A DNA stretch of 33,820 nucleotides, taken from the NCBI GenBank assembly GCA_910585265.1, contig CAJUCA010000035.1:1-33820 (forward strand), given 5' to 3'. How positions within the stretch are numbered: position 1 is the first letter of the stretch; each line of letters begins with the position of its first letter. A program made the translations under genes and the position numbers. Source of the DNA: an uncultured Oscillospiraceae bacterium. GTDB lineage: Bacteria; Bacillota; Clostridia; Oscillospirales; Oscillospiraceae. Shown piece after piece: positions 7,234 to 15,393 of the stretch. The notes beneath the pieces were generated by a model. That model was not told the origin of the DNA. It did not search any database and was given only the letters and a program-made list of their open reading frames with translations.

Positions 7234-8322
7234 TTGGCAAGATTCCTGTATATCCTGCTGGTGATTGTGCTGTTCGGTGTGCTGATCGCCATCCATGAGT
7301 TCGGACACTTCATCACCGCCAAGCTGCTGGGGGTGAAGGTGAACGAGTTCGCCATCGGTATGGGCCCCGCCCTGTGGACCAGGCAGCGGGGGGAGACGCT
7401 GTACGCCCTCCGGGCTTTCCCTGTGGGGGGCTACTGCGCCATGGAGGGGGAGGACGAGGACACCGGAGACCCCCGGGCCTTCTCCCGGCAGAAGGGGTGG
7501 AAAAAGATCATCATCCTGTGCGCCGGCTCCTTTATGAACTTCCTGCTGGGGCTGGTGATCATGGTGGCCTTGGCCCTGGGCGTGACCCAGGTCAGCGCGC
7601 CCATCATCTCCGGCTTCATGGACGGCTTCGCCCTGGAGGGGGAGTCCGGCCTGATGGTTGGGGACCGCCTTCTGGAGATCGACGGACACGCGATCTGGCT
7701 ACGCAGCGACGCCTTCCTCTACCTGGACCGCAACGACGGCGTGAGCGGGGTGGATCTGGTGGTGGAGCGGGACGGGCAGCGCGTCGTCCTGGACGATTTC
7801 CCCATGACCCGCGCCATTGAGACGGAGGAAAACGGCCGGATGGTGAAAAAATTCGGCATCACCATCGGCCAGATGGAGGAGCTGTCCCTCCCCGGCCGCC
7901 TCCGCTATGGCTTTTTGCAGACGGTGGACTTTGTGCGCATCGTGTGGGTGAGCCTGGGCGATCTGGTGACGGGCCGGGTGGCGGTGTCCCAGCTGTCCGG
8001 GGTGATCGGCGTGGTGGACGTGGTGTCCGAGATGGGTGAGCAGGCCCAGGATCAGGCCCAGTCCGCCCTGGCGGGGGTGCTGGATGTGCTCAGCATGATG
8101 GCCCTCATCGCCGTGAACCTGGCGGTGATGAATATGCTGCCCATCCCCGCACTGGACGGCGGGCGGATCTTCTTCGTGCTGCTGAACGGGCTCCTCTTTG
8201 CCGTGGCGAAACGGCGCATCCCGGAGAAATACGAGGGCTATGTCCACGCCGGGGCCTTTGTGGTGCTGCTGGCCCTGATGGCGGTGGTGGCCCTCCATGA
8301 CGTGTGGAACATCTTTGCGTAG
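7234..8322 (+). CDS. rseP: RseP-type site-2 intramembrane metalloprotease
   Basis: Zinc protease that cleaves transmembrane substrates such as anti-sigma factors and signal-peptide remnants inside the membrane. The 362-aa protein has the zinc motif HEFGH at residues 21-25 in the first membrane helix, a central PDZ-like region (about 120-190) and the second catalytic motif MLPIPALDGGR (about 303-313) in a C-terminal membrane helix. The start is a TTG at 7234, preceded by GAGGTG; the first Met-equivalent gives the family N-terminus ARFLYILLVIVLFGVL. It sits between dxr and ispG, a common Clostridia order. Confidence 0.94.
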   Translation: MARFLYILLVIVLFGVLIAIHEFGHFITAKLLGVKVNEFAIGMGPALWTRQRGETLYALRAFPVGGYCAMEGEDEDTGDPRAFSRQKGWKKIIILCAGSFMNFLLGLVIMVALALGVTQVSAPIISGFMDGFALEGESGLMVGDRLLEIDGHAIWLRSDAFLYLDRNDGVSGVDLVVERDGQRVVLDDFPMTRAIETEENGRMVKKFGITIGQMEELSLPGRLRYGFLQTVDFVRIVWVSLGDLVTGRVAVSQLSGVIGVVDVVSEMGEQAQDQAQSALAGVLDVLSMMALIAVNLAVMNMLPIPALDGGRIFFVLLNGLLFAVAKRRIPEKYEGYVHAGAFVVLLALMAVVALHDVWNIFA

Positions 8323-8334
8323 GCGGTGCCTGAT

Positions 8335-9372
8335 ATGACAAGGAAATTTTATGTGGGCGGCGTCCCCCTGGGCGGGGGTGCTCCCGTTTCCATCCAGTCC
8401 ATGACCAACACCCCCACCCACGACGTGGACGCCACCCTGGCCCAGATCCGGGCGTTGGCGGCGGCGGGGTGCGATATCGTCCGGGTGGCGGTGCCCGACC
8501 TGGAGGCGGCCCGGGCCATCGGGACGCTGAAGGCGGGCAGTCCGCTGCCCCTGGTGGCGGACATCCACTTCGACTACCGTCTGGCCCTGGCGGCGGCGGA
8601 GCAGGGGGTTGACAAGATCCGCATCAACCCCGGCAACATCGGCTCACCCCGGCGGGTGGAGGCGGTGGCCAAGACCTGCAAGGAGCGGCGCATTCCCATC
8701 CGGGTGGGGGTGAACGGCGGCTCCCTGGAGAAGGAGCTGCTGGACAAGTACGGCGGCCCCACGCCGGAGGCCATGGTGGAAAGCGCGCTGGGCCACATCC
8801 GCCTGCTGGAGCTGTACGGCTTCGAGAACATCTGCGTGTCGCTGAAGGCGTCCTCCGTGCCCGCCACCATGGGGGCCTACCGCCTGATGGCGGAGCGGTA
8901 CGACTACCCCCTGCATCTGGGCGTTACCGAGGCGGGCACCCGGGACATAGGCGAGCTGAAGGCGGCGGCGGGCATCGGCGGACTGCTGGGCCTGGGCATC
9001 GGGGACACCCTGCGGGTGAGCCTGACCGCCGACCCGGTGGAGGAGGTCTACGCCGCCCGGCGGATTTTGAAGGCCGTGGGCCTGCGGCGGGAGGGGCCGG
9101 AGCTGATTGCCTGCCCCACCTGCGGGCGGACCCAGATCGACCTGATCCCCATGGCGGAGCGGGTGGAGGAGCTGCTGAAGGCCGTGGACAAGCCCATCAC
9201 CGTGGCGGTAATGGGGTGCGTGGTCAACGGCCCCGGCGAGGCCCGCCACGCGGACGTGGGGATCGCGGGCGGCAAGGGCGAGGGCGTGCTGTTCAAGCAC
9301 GGGGAGATCGTGGCCAGGGTGCCGGAGGAGGAGCTGGTGCCGGGGCTGATGAAGCTGATCGGGGAGCTGTGA
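8335..9372 (+). CDS. ispG: 4-hydroxy-3-methylbut-2-enyl diphosphate synthase
   Basis: Iron-sulfur (4Fe-4S) enzyme of the MEP pathway that reductively opens MEcPP to HMBPP. The 345-aa protein has the TIM-barrel N-terminal part (VSIQSMTNT, VADIHFDYRLAL, KIRINPGNIG) and the C-terminal cluster-binding cysteines at about Cys260 and Cys263 (CPTCGR) and Cys295 (GCVVNGPGEA). A GTG at 8326 is also in frame, but the AGGCGG site at 8321 is better spaced for the ATG at 8335, which gives the expected N-terminus. The gene starts 12 bases after rseP. Confidence 0.96.
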   Translation: MTRKFYVGGVPLGGGAPVSIQSMTNTPTHDVDATLAQIRALAAAGCDIVRVAVPDLEAARAIGTLKAGSPLPLVADIHFDYRLALAAAEQGVDKIRINPGNIGSPRRVEAVAKTCKERRIPIRVGVNGGSLEKELLDKYGGPTPEAMVESALGHIRLLELYGFENICVSLKASSVPATMGAYRLMAERYDYPLHLGVTEAGTRDIGELKAAAGIGGLLGLGIGDTLRVSLTADPVEEVYAARRILKAVGLRREGPELIACPTCGRTQIDLIPMAERVEELLKAVDKPITVAVMGCVVNGPGEARHADVGIAGGKGEGVLFKHGEIVARVPEEELVPGLMKLIGEL

Positions 9373-9373
9373 C

Positions 9374-9805
9374 ATGAACGGCAGCAAAGAGGCGTTTGCC
9401 CTCGCGCTGGCAGAGCGGTTCCCGGAATTCCGCATGGCATACCAGGAGCATCTGGAGGACTACGGGGAGATTTTGGGCCACGTCTTTTTTGATGTTCTGC
9501 ACCGCGCCCTTGTCCCGCTGTTGAAAATCAATGAGGATGGAGAGAAGATTCGCGGATATATCGGCTTTCTGGAGGATATGTACGCCAATGGGGACGAGGA
9601 TGTGCGAAACATCGTAGAAGTCACGATTTTGGAGGTCTTGGGGGACGATGAGACGGTTTTACGGAATGCGTTCCTCTATTTTTCCGAAAACCTGATGACG
9701 GCGGCGCAGGCGGTGGAAAAGGGTTGGGGCCGCCGGGATATCCGCATATGGCACAAAAGCGGCCGGGTGCGGTACGACTGGGACTGGCCGCAGCGGCCTT
9801 TATGA
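9374..9805 (+). CDS. Uncharacterised acidic helical protein
   Basis: A 143-aa soluble protein that I do not assign confidently; it may belong to the DUF7674 group of small hypothetical proteins. It is rich in Glu and Asp and predicted mostly helical, with a conserved-looking centre (GYIGFLEDMYANGDEDVRNIVEVTI, read as two pieces) and a Trp-rich C-terminus (DWDWP). No membrane segment, signal peptide or catalytic motif is visible. The ATG lies one base after the ispG stop, so it is probably co-transcribed. Its codon usage is less G+C-biased than ispG, which suggests later arrival at this locus. Confidence 0.65.
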   Translation: MNGSKEAFALALAERFPEFRMAYQEHLEDYGEILGHVFFDVLHRALVPLLKINEDGEKIRGYIGFLEDMYANGDEDVRNIVEVTILEVLGDDETVLRNAFLYFSENLMTAAQAVEKGWGRRDIRIWHKSGRVRYDWDWPQRPL

Positions 9806-9830
9806 GAGATACCGTAAGGAGGAGAACACC

Positions 9831-10382
9831 ATGAACCATATCGGAACACAGTACATAGAGACGGAGCGGCTGATCCTGCGGCGGTTCGAGCCGTCGGACG
9901 CCCCCGCCATGTTCGCCAACTGGGCCAGCGACGACGAGGTGACGAAGTTCCTCACCTGGCCCACCCATGCCGATGTGTCGGTGACGGAGGGCATCCTGGG
10001 GCAGTGGGTGCCTCAGTATGAAAAGGACGACTATTATAACTGGGCGATTGTCTTAAAGGAGCATGGCTCCCAGCCCATCGGAAATATCAATGTGGCACAC
10101 TGGAGTGAAGACAGAGAGGCTCCGGAGATTGGCTACTGCATGGGCAGACGCTGGTGGCATCAGGGGATCATGTCCGAGGCCCTGGGCGCGGTGCTTGATT
10201 TCTTGTTTGATCAGGTGGGCGTAGAGCGGATTGTGGCCCTCCACGACACCAACAACCCCCATTCCGGCGGCGTCATGCGCAAATGCGGCATGGTTTTTGA
10301 CGGTGTGCGGGAGAAGGCGGGCAAAAACAACCAGGGCGTCGTGGACATGGCCCGCTATGTCCTCAAGGCCGGCGACAGATAA
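9831..10382 (+). CDS. GNAT N-acetyltransferase, RimJ/RimL-like
   Basis: A 183-aa GNAT-fold acetyltransferase using acetyl-CoA. It begins with the typical IETERLILRRFEPSDA strand and shows the acetyl-CoA binding segment GYCMGRRWWHQGIMSEAL (about residues 103-120) and the late NNPHSGGVMRKCGM helix. Relatives acetylate protein N-termini or small molecules; the substrate here cannot be told. A strong AAGGAGGAG site precedes the ATG. It lies between the 143-aa gene and polC and is in the same orientation. A second GNAT gene follows polC; the two share only the general family N-terminus. Confidence 0.85.
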   Translation: MNHIGTQYIETERLILRRFEPSDAPAMFANWASDDEVTKFLTWPTHADVSVTEGILGQWVPQYEKDDYYNWAIVLKEHGSQPIGNINVAHWSEDREAPEIGYCMGRRWWHQGIMSEALGAVLDFLFDQVGVERIVALHDTNNPHSGGVMRKCGMVFDGVREKAGKNNQGVVDMARYVLKAGDR

Positions 10383-10398
10383 GGAGCGAGACAGAACG

Positions 10399-13300
10399 AT
10401 GCCAACCTTTCAACAGACCTTTGCCAACTGCCCCTTCCCGGAAGGGGTTTTGGCTGTTTTAGGGAGTTATCCCGTCCGGGTGCGGGTGAACCGGGAGCGG
10501 CGGGCCATGGAGGTGGCGGCGGTAGGAACAGATGTTTCACGCAAAACGCTTGTTCGGGCCGAGGAGACGCTGAAGGCGGCCTTCGGGCTTCACGAGGCGG
10601 TGGTGACGGTGGAAGCCCCCCCCGCTCCGGAGGCTCCGGCCCCCTCACCGCAGCCCAAGGAGACGGCGGCACAGCCCGCCCCCCCGGCGGAGCGGAAGCC
10701 CCAGGGCCTGGAGGCCCAGATGGCGGCCATGCGCCGGAAGGTCCTGCGGACGGACGCCCCCGCCTCCGGCGGCGGAAAAAAGCGGGTCAAGCAGATCTAC
10801 GGCAAGATCAGCGGGAAAAAGAAGCCCGTCCCCATGGGGGAGCTGGCCCTGGACATGGGCAGCGTGGTGGTGGAGGGCGAGGTGTTCAACGTGGAGCACC
10901 GGGAACTTCCCCGGCGGAAGGCCTGGGTGGTGTGCTTCGATATCACCGACCTCACCGGCTCCATCCGGGTCACCCGGTTTATGGAGGGGGAGGAGGCCAA
11001 GCCCATCATCAGCCAGGTGAAGAAGGGCCAGCGGCTCCAGGTCCAGGGACGGCTTACCGTGGGGCGGTTTGACAACGGCGATCTGGTGCTGGAGCCTTAC
11101 GGCATCAACGAGGCCCCCAAGCCCGAGGGCAGGAAGGACACCGCCCCGGACAAGCGGGTGGAGCTGCATTTACATACCAAAATGTCCATGATGGACGGTC
11201 TGTGCGACGCCAAGGCGGTGGTGAAGCGGGCTATCGAGTGGGGCCACCCCGCCATCGCCATCACCGACCACGGGGTATTGCAGTCCTTCCCCGACGCCTA
11301 CAACGCCTCGGGCCGGGGGGAGAAGATCAAGATCCTCTACGGCGTGGAGGCGTATTACCAGAATGACGTGGACGAGCAGGCCGCCGTCCACGGCCCCGGC
11401 GACGCGCCCCTGGACGGGGAGTTTGTGGCCTTCGACCTGGAGACCACGGGGCTGGACGCCCGGACGGACGCCATCATCGAGATCGGCGCGGTGCGCATAC
11501 GGGACGGGGCGGTGGTGGACAAGTTCGCCTCCTTCGCCCAGCCGGGGCACCCCCTCAGCGCGAAAACCGTGTCCCTCACCGGGATCACCGACGAGCTGCT
11601 GCGGGGTGCGCCCGGGCCGGAGGAGGCGGTGGACGCCTTCCTGGACTGGGCGGGGGACGCGCCCCTGTGCGCCCACAACGCCGCCTTTGACACCGGATTC
11701 CTCCGGGAATACTGCCGCCGTTCGGGCCGGAGCTTCGATCCCCTCTATTTCGACACCCTGATCCTGGCCCAGTACCTGCTTCCCAAGTTGCCCAACCACA
11801 AGCTGGACACGGTGGCCAACGCCCTGAAGCTCCCCCCCTTCCAGCACCACCGGGCCTATGATGACGCGGAGACCTGCGGACTGATCCTGGCGGCGTTGAT
11901 CCCCATGCTGCGGGAGCGGGGGGTGGAGCGGGCGGCCCAGATCAACCGGGCCTTTGCCGGACAGCGGCGGGGCGGGCGGGGCCGCCGCTCCGCCTACCAC
12001 CTGATCCTGCTGGCGAAAAACCAGACCGGCCTGCGCAACCTGTACAAGCTGGTGTCCAAGGCCCATCTGGAGCACTTTAACCGCTTCCCCATCATGCCCA
12101 AATCCCTCATTGACGAGAACCGGGAGGGGCTGATCATCGGCTCCGCCTGCGAGGCGGGGGAGCTGTTCCGGGCCGTCATCGGGGGCAGGGAGGACCGGGA
12201 GCTGGAGCGGATCGCGTCCTGGTACGACTTTTTGGAGATACAGCCCCTGTCCAACAACGCCTATATGCTCCGCCCGGACCGGGAGGGCAGGCGGATCGCC
12301 CGGGACAAGGAGGATCTGCGCTCCTTCAACCGCCGGGTGGCGGCCTTGGGCGAGCGGCTGGGCAAGCCGGTGTGCGCCACCGGGGACGTCCACTTCATGG
12401 AGCGGTCGGATGAGATCTACCGCCATATCCTGCTGGCCGCCAAGGAGTTCGAGGACGCAGACAGCGAAAACCCCCTCTACTTCCGCACCACCGACGAGAT
12501 GCTGGAGGAGTTTTCCTACCTGGGCAGGGAAAAGGCCCGGGAGGTGGTGGTGGACAACCCCCAGAAGGTGGCGGGCTGGTGCGAAAGCGTGCGGCCCCTG
12601 CCCGACGGGCTGTTCACCCCCAAGCTGGAGAACTCCGAGGGAGAGCTGAAGGATCTGGTGTGGGGCAAGGCCCACGCCCTCTACGGGGACAACCCGCCCC
12701 AGATCGTGTGCGACCGGATCAACGCGGAGCTGAAGGACATCATCGGCTGTCACTACGATGTGATCTATATGTCCGCCCAGAAGCTGGTGCAGAATTCGCT
12801 GGAGCACGGTTATCTGGTGGGGTCCCGGGGGTCGGTGGGCTCGTCCCTGGTGGCCTTCATGTCGGGAATCACCGAGGTGAACTCCTTGCCCGCCCACTAC
12901 CGCTGCCCCAGCTGCAAGCACGCCGATTTCGACTACGCCCAGGACCCCGCCCACCCCTACGGCTGCGGCGCGGATATGCCGGACAGGAAGTGTCCGGTGT
13001 GCGGCGCGGACTACGAGAAGGACGGCTTTCATATTCCCTTCGAGACCTTCCTGGGCTTCGGCGGGGACAAGGTGCCCGACATTGACCTGAACTTCTCCGG
13101 CGAGTACCAGTCCAGCGCGCACAAATACACCTTCGAGCTGTTCGGCCAGGATCACGTGTTCCGGGCGGGCACCATCGGCACTGTGGCGGAAAAGACCGCC
13201 ATCGGCTACGTCCGTAAGTACCTGGAGCAGGCGGGGCGGGACAACGTGCCCTTCGCGGAGGTGCTGCGGCTGGCCCGGGGCTGCATGGGGGTAAAGCGCA

Positions 13301-14526
13301 CCACGGGCCAGCACCCCGGCGGCATGGTGGTCATCCCCCAGGACAAGGAGATCTACGACTTCTGCCCGGTCCAGCACCCGGCGGACGACAAGGACTCGGA
13401 CATCATCACCACCCACTTTGAATACCACTCCATGGAGTCCAACCTCTTGAAGCTGGATATGCTGGGCCACGACGACCCGTCCATGATCCGGATGCTGGAG
13501 GACCTCACCGGGGAGGACGCCAAGAAGATCCCCCTGGACGACCCGGACACCATGAGCCTGTTCACCACCTCGGAGAAGCTGGGCTTTGAGGACGATCCCG
13601 TCCTGGGCCCCACCGGGGCGGTGGCCATCCCCGAGTTCGGCACCCCCTTCGTCCGGGGAATGCTGGAGGACACCCACCCCAACCAGTTCGATATTCTGGT
13701 GCGGCTGTCCGGCTTCTCCCACGGCACCGACGTGTGGCTGGGCAACGCCAAGGACCTGATCACCTCCGGCACCGCCAAGGTCAACGAGGCCATCGGCTGC
13801 CGGGACGATATCATGCTGTTCCTCATCTCCAAGGGCTTCAAGGACACCCGGGCCTTCAAGATCATGGAGGCGGTGCGCAAGGGCCGGGGCCTGCCCGACG
13901 GGGCGGAGGACGAGATGAAGGAGCACGGCGTGCCGGAGTGGTACATCGAGTCCTGTAAAAAGATCGCCTACCTGTTCCCCAAGGCCCACGCGGTGGCCTA
14001 CGTGATGATGGCCTTCCGCATCGCCTGGTTTAAGGTGCACCGGCCGCTGGCGTTCTACGCCGCCTATTTCTCCATCCGGGCCAAGGCCTTTGACGAGAAG
14101 TATATGTGCCGGGGCATGGAGGTGGTCAAGCGCAAAATGGCGGAGATCAACGCCAAGAAAAACGCCAAGGAGAAAAAGGACCGCCCCTCGGCGGTGGAGG
14201 AGGATATGCTCACCACCCTGGAGGTGTGCTACGAGTTCTACCGGAGGGGGTTCAGCTTCGCCCGGATGGATATCTGCCGATCCCTGTCCACAAAATTTAT
14301 TGTGGATGAGGAGAAGGGCGCGCTGATTCCGCCCTTTACCTCGGTGGCGGGCCTGGGCGAGACGGTGGGGGACGACATCGTGGAGAAGCGGCAGGGAAAG
14401 GACTTTTTGTCCATCGAGGAGTTCGCCCTGGCCTGTTCCAAGGTGTCCTCCACCCATCTGGAGCAGCTCAAGGACGCGGGGGCCTTCGGGGATCTGCCGG
14501 ACAGCAGCCAGTTCAGCCTGTTTTGA
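10399..14526 (+). CDS. polC: DNA polymerase III alpha subunit, PolC type
   Basis: Replicative DNA polymerase of low-G+C Gram-positives with built-in proofreading. The 1375-aa product shows in order: an N-terminal domain and Pro/Ala-rich linker, an OB fold (about 150-240), a PHP domain starting VELHLHTKMSMMDG (about 254) that is interrupted by a DEDD 3'-5' exonuclease (FDLETTG near 345, to about 505), a zinc-binding region (CPSC...CPVCGA, about 836-875), and the polymerase palm with PDIDLNFSGEYQ (Asp894/Asp896). It ends in QFSLF, a sliding-clamp binding motif. The frame extends upstream to 10231 through the GNAT gene, but ATG 10399 has AAGGAG upstream and gives the family start. Confidence 0.96.
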   Translation: MPTFQQTFANCPFPEGVLAVLGSYPVRVRVNRERRAMEVAAVGTDVSRKTLVRAEETLKAAFGLHEAVVTVEAPPAPEAPAPSPQPKETAAQPAPPAERKPQGLEAQMAAMRRKVLRTDAPASGGGKKRVKQIYGKISGKKKPVPMGELALDMGSVVVEGEVFNVEHRELPRRKAWVVCFDITDLTGSIRVTRFMEGEEAKPIISQVKKGQRLQVQGRLTVGRFDNGDLVLEPYGINEAPKPEGRKDTAPDKRVELHLHTKMSMMDGLCDAKAVVKRAIEWGHPAIAITDHGVLQSFPDAYNASGRGEKIKILYGVEAYYQNDVDEQAAVHGPGDAPLDGEFVAFDLETTGLDARTDAIIEIGAVRIRDGAVVDKFASFAQPGHPLSAKTVSLTGITDELLRGAPGPEEAVDAFLDWAGDAPLCAHNAAFDTGFLREYCRRSGRSFDPLYFDTLILAQYLLPKLPNHKLDTVANALKLPPFQHHRAYDDAETCGLILAALIPMLRERGVERAAQINRAFAGQRRGGRGRRSAYHLILLAKNQTGLRNLYKLVSKAHLEHFNRFPIMPKSLIDENREGLIIGSACEAGELFRAVIGGREDRELERIASWYDFLEIQPLSNNAYMLRPDREGRRIARDKEDLRSFNRRVAALGERLGKPVCATGDVHFMERSDEIYRHILLAAKEFEDADSENPLYFRTTDEMLEEFSYLGREKAREVVVDNPQKVAGWCESVRPLPDGLFTPKLENSEGELKDLVWGKAHALYGDNPPQIVCDRINAELKDIIGCHYDVIYMSAQKLVQNSLEHGYLVGSRGSVGSSLVAFMSGITEVNSLPAHYRCPSCKHADFDYAQDPAHPYGCGADMPDRKCPVCGADYEKDGFHIPFETFLGFGGDKVPDIDLNFSGEYQSSAHKYTFELFGQDHVFRAGTIGTVAEKTAIGYVRKYLEQAGRDNVPFAEVLRLARGCMGVKRTTGQHPGGMVVIPQDKEIYDFCPVQHPADDKDSDIITTHFEYHSMESNLLKLDMLGHDDPSMIRMLEDLTGEDAKKIPLDDPDTMSLFTTSEKLGFEDDPVLGPTGAVAIPEFGTPFVRGMLEDTHPNQFDILVRLSGFSHGTDVWLGNAKDLITSGTAKVNEAIGCRDDIMLFLISKGFKDTRAFKIMEAVRKGRGLPDGAEDEMKEHGVPEWYIESCKKIAYLFPKAHAVAYVMMAFRIAWFKVHRPLAFYAAYFSIRAKAFDEKYMCRGMEVVKRKMAEINAKKNAKEKKDRPSAVEEDMLTTLEVCYEFYRRGFSFARMDICRSLSTKFIVDEEKGALIPPFTSVAGLGETVGDDIVEKRQGKDFLSIEEFALACSKVSSTHLEQLKDAGAFGDLPDSSQFSLF

Positions 14527-14528
14527 GG
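14496..14528 (+). repeat. polC 3' end, left copy of 33-bp direct repeat
   Basis: This 33-base segment covering the last polC codons (PDSSQFSL.. and stop) matches 15066-15098 at 29 of 33 positions. The right copy forms the last codons of the next gene. Confidence 0.7.
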
Positions 14529-14538
14529 AGGAAACGTA

Positions 14539-15096
14539 ATGTGGATTGAGACGGAGCGGCTGATTTTAAGGCCGCACACACCCGCCGATTTTGAGGATTA
14601 TTTTGAATACATCATGGAGCCGGAGCTTCAGCGGATGCTGGGGCTGAACGGCGTGGTGGACCGGGCGTCGGCACTGGAAACCTTTCAATGGCTGCTGGAC
14701 ACTGATCACGGGGAATTTCTTGCGGCGGTCAGCCGGGAGACCGGGCGGGTCATCGGCCATATCTGCGTCCAGCCACCAGTGGAACAGGTGGCCCAGTCGC
14801 CGGAGTTCCAGGGTAAAAAGGGTGCTTCGCTCTCTTTCGCCATCGCGAAATGGGAGCGGCGGAAGGGGCTGATGGCGGAGGCTTTGAGTGCTTTGATAGG
14901 ACAGCTGTTCCGGGACGGCACGGTGGATTACCTTGACTGCGAATACCCCCTGTTCAACACGGCGTCCCGGGGGCTTCAGGAGAAGCTGGGGTTCCGGTAT
15001 TGGGGGAGAGAGCAGTTTGGAGATGTGGAGCTGATCCTCAATATTCTGGGTAAGCCGGACGGATCGCCGGACAGCAGTCGGTTCAGCCTGGCTTGA
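14539..15096 (+). CDS. GNAT N-acetyltransferase with a PolC-like tail
   Basis: A 185-aa RimJ/RimL-type acetyltransferase: WIETERLILRPHTPADFEDY opens the fold, a GRVIGHICVQ strand and a KWERRKGLMAEAL acetyl-CoA segment (about residues 111-123) follow, then FNTASRGLQEKLGFRYWG. The last residues, PDSSRFSLA, nearly copy the PolC ending PDSSQFSLF, and the DNA is 29/33 identical. The clamp-binding Gln and final Phe are changed, so clamp binding is not expected. This tail suggests that the gene was inserted at, or recombined with, the polC 3' end. AGGAGG lies eight bases before the ATG. The acetylated substrate is unknown. Confidence 0.85.
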   Translation: MWIETERLILRPHTPADFEDYFEYIMEPELQRMLGLNGVVDRASALETFQWLLDTDHGEFLAAVSRETGRVIGHICVQPPVEQVAQSPEFQGKKGASLSFAIAKWERRKGLMAEALSALIGQLFRDGTVDYLDCEYPLFNTASRGLQEKLGFRYWGREQFGDVELILNILGKPDGSPDSSRFSLA

Positions 15097-15098
15097 GG
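15066..15098 (+). repeat. Right copy of the polC-tail 33-bp repeat
   Basis: Pairs with 14496-14528 at a distance of 570 bases, exactly one gene length. It encodes the end of the second GNAT protein in the same reading frame as in polC. Confidence 0.7.
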
Positions 15099-15109
15099 GA
15101 GAGCATTAT

Positions 15110-15316
15110 ATGAGGATTTGTCCATTTTGCGGAGAAGGCCCTATATATGAAGCGAAGGTTAAATGCACCCAAGAGATTATCTATATTTGTGCTGAATGTG
15201 ACACTGTTTGGGAAAAAAACAATGATGAGTTTGAAGCAACTAATTTTTCGGACTATATGAAAAAGCGTAAACAAGCTGCTTTATGGACAAATATCGAACT
15301 TTTACGAGCAGTATAA
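15110..15316 (+). CDS. Small zinc-ribbon protein
   Basis: A 68-aa protein with a two-Cys-pair zinc ribbon: CPFC at residues 4-7 and CAEC at about 27-30, with a further Cys at 19. The rest is charged and has no other motif. The function is unknown; such proteins occur as stand-alone zinc binders. A GAGGGAG site precedes the ATG. Its DNA is clearly richer in A+T than the genes on both sides, suggesting recent acquisition. The gene ends just before the histidine operon promoter. Confidence 0.7.
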   Translation: MRICPFCGEGPIYEAKVKCTQEIIYICAECDTVWEKNNDEFEATNFSDYMKKRKQAALWTNIELLRAV

Positions 15317-15324
15317 AACCAGGG

Positions 15325-15353
15325 TTGACACCGCGGCGGGGATGTGGTATGAT
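15325..15353 (+). promoter_or_regulatory. Sigma-A promoter of the histidine operon
   Basis: TTGACA (15325-15330), a 17-base spacer and TATGAT (15348-15353): near-perfect consensus. Transcription would start near 15360, leaving about 34 nt before hisZ, too short for a T-box or leader-peptide attenuator, so regulation is probably at initiation if at all. Confidence 0.9.
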
Positions 15354-15393
15354 TCATCACATTAGTGAGCTAAAGAATTTGGAGGCTATCCCA

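Noticed and set aside
11170..14457. A 1095-codon open frame on the minus strand opposite polC
   Set aside because: It is the mirror of a G+C-rich coding sequence. The product is a repetitive mix of Gly, His, Val and Leu with no domain, and polC on the plus strand has full domain support.
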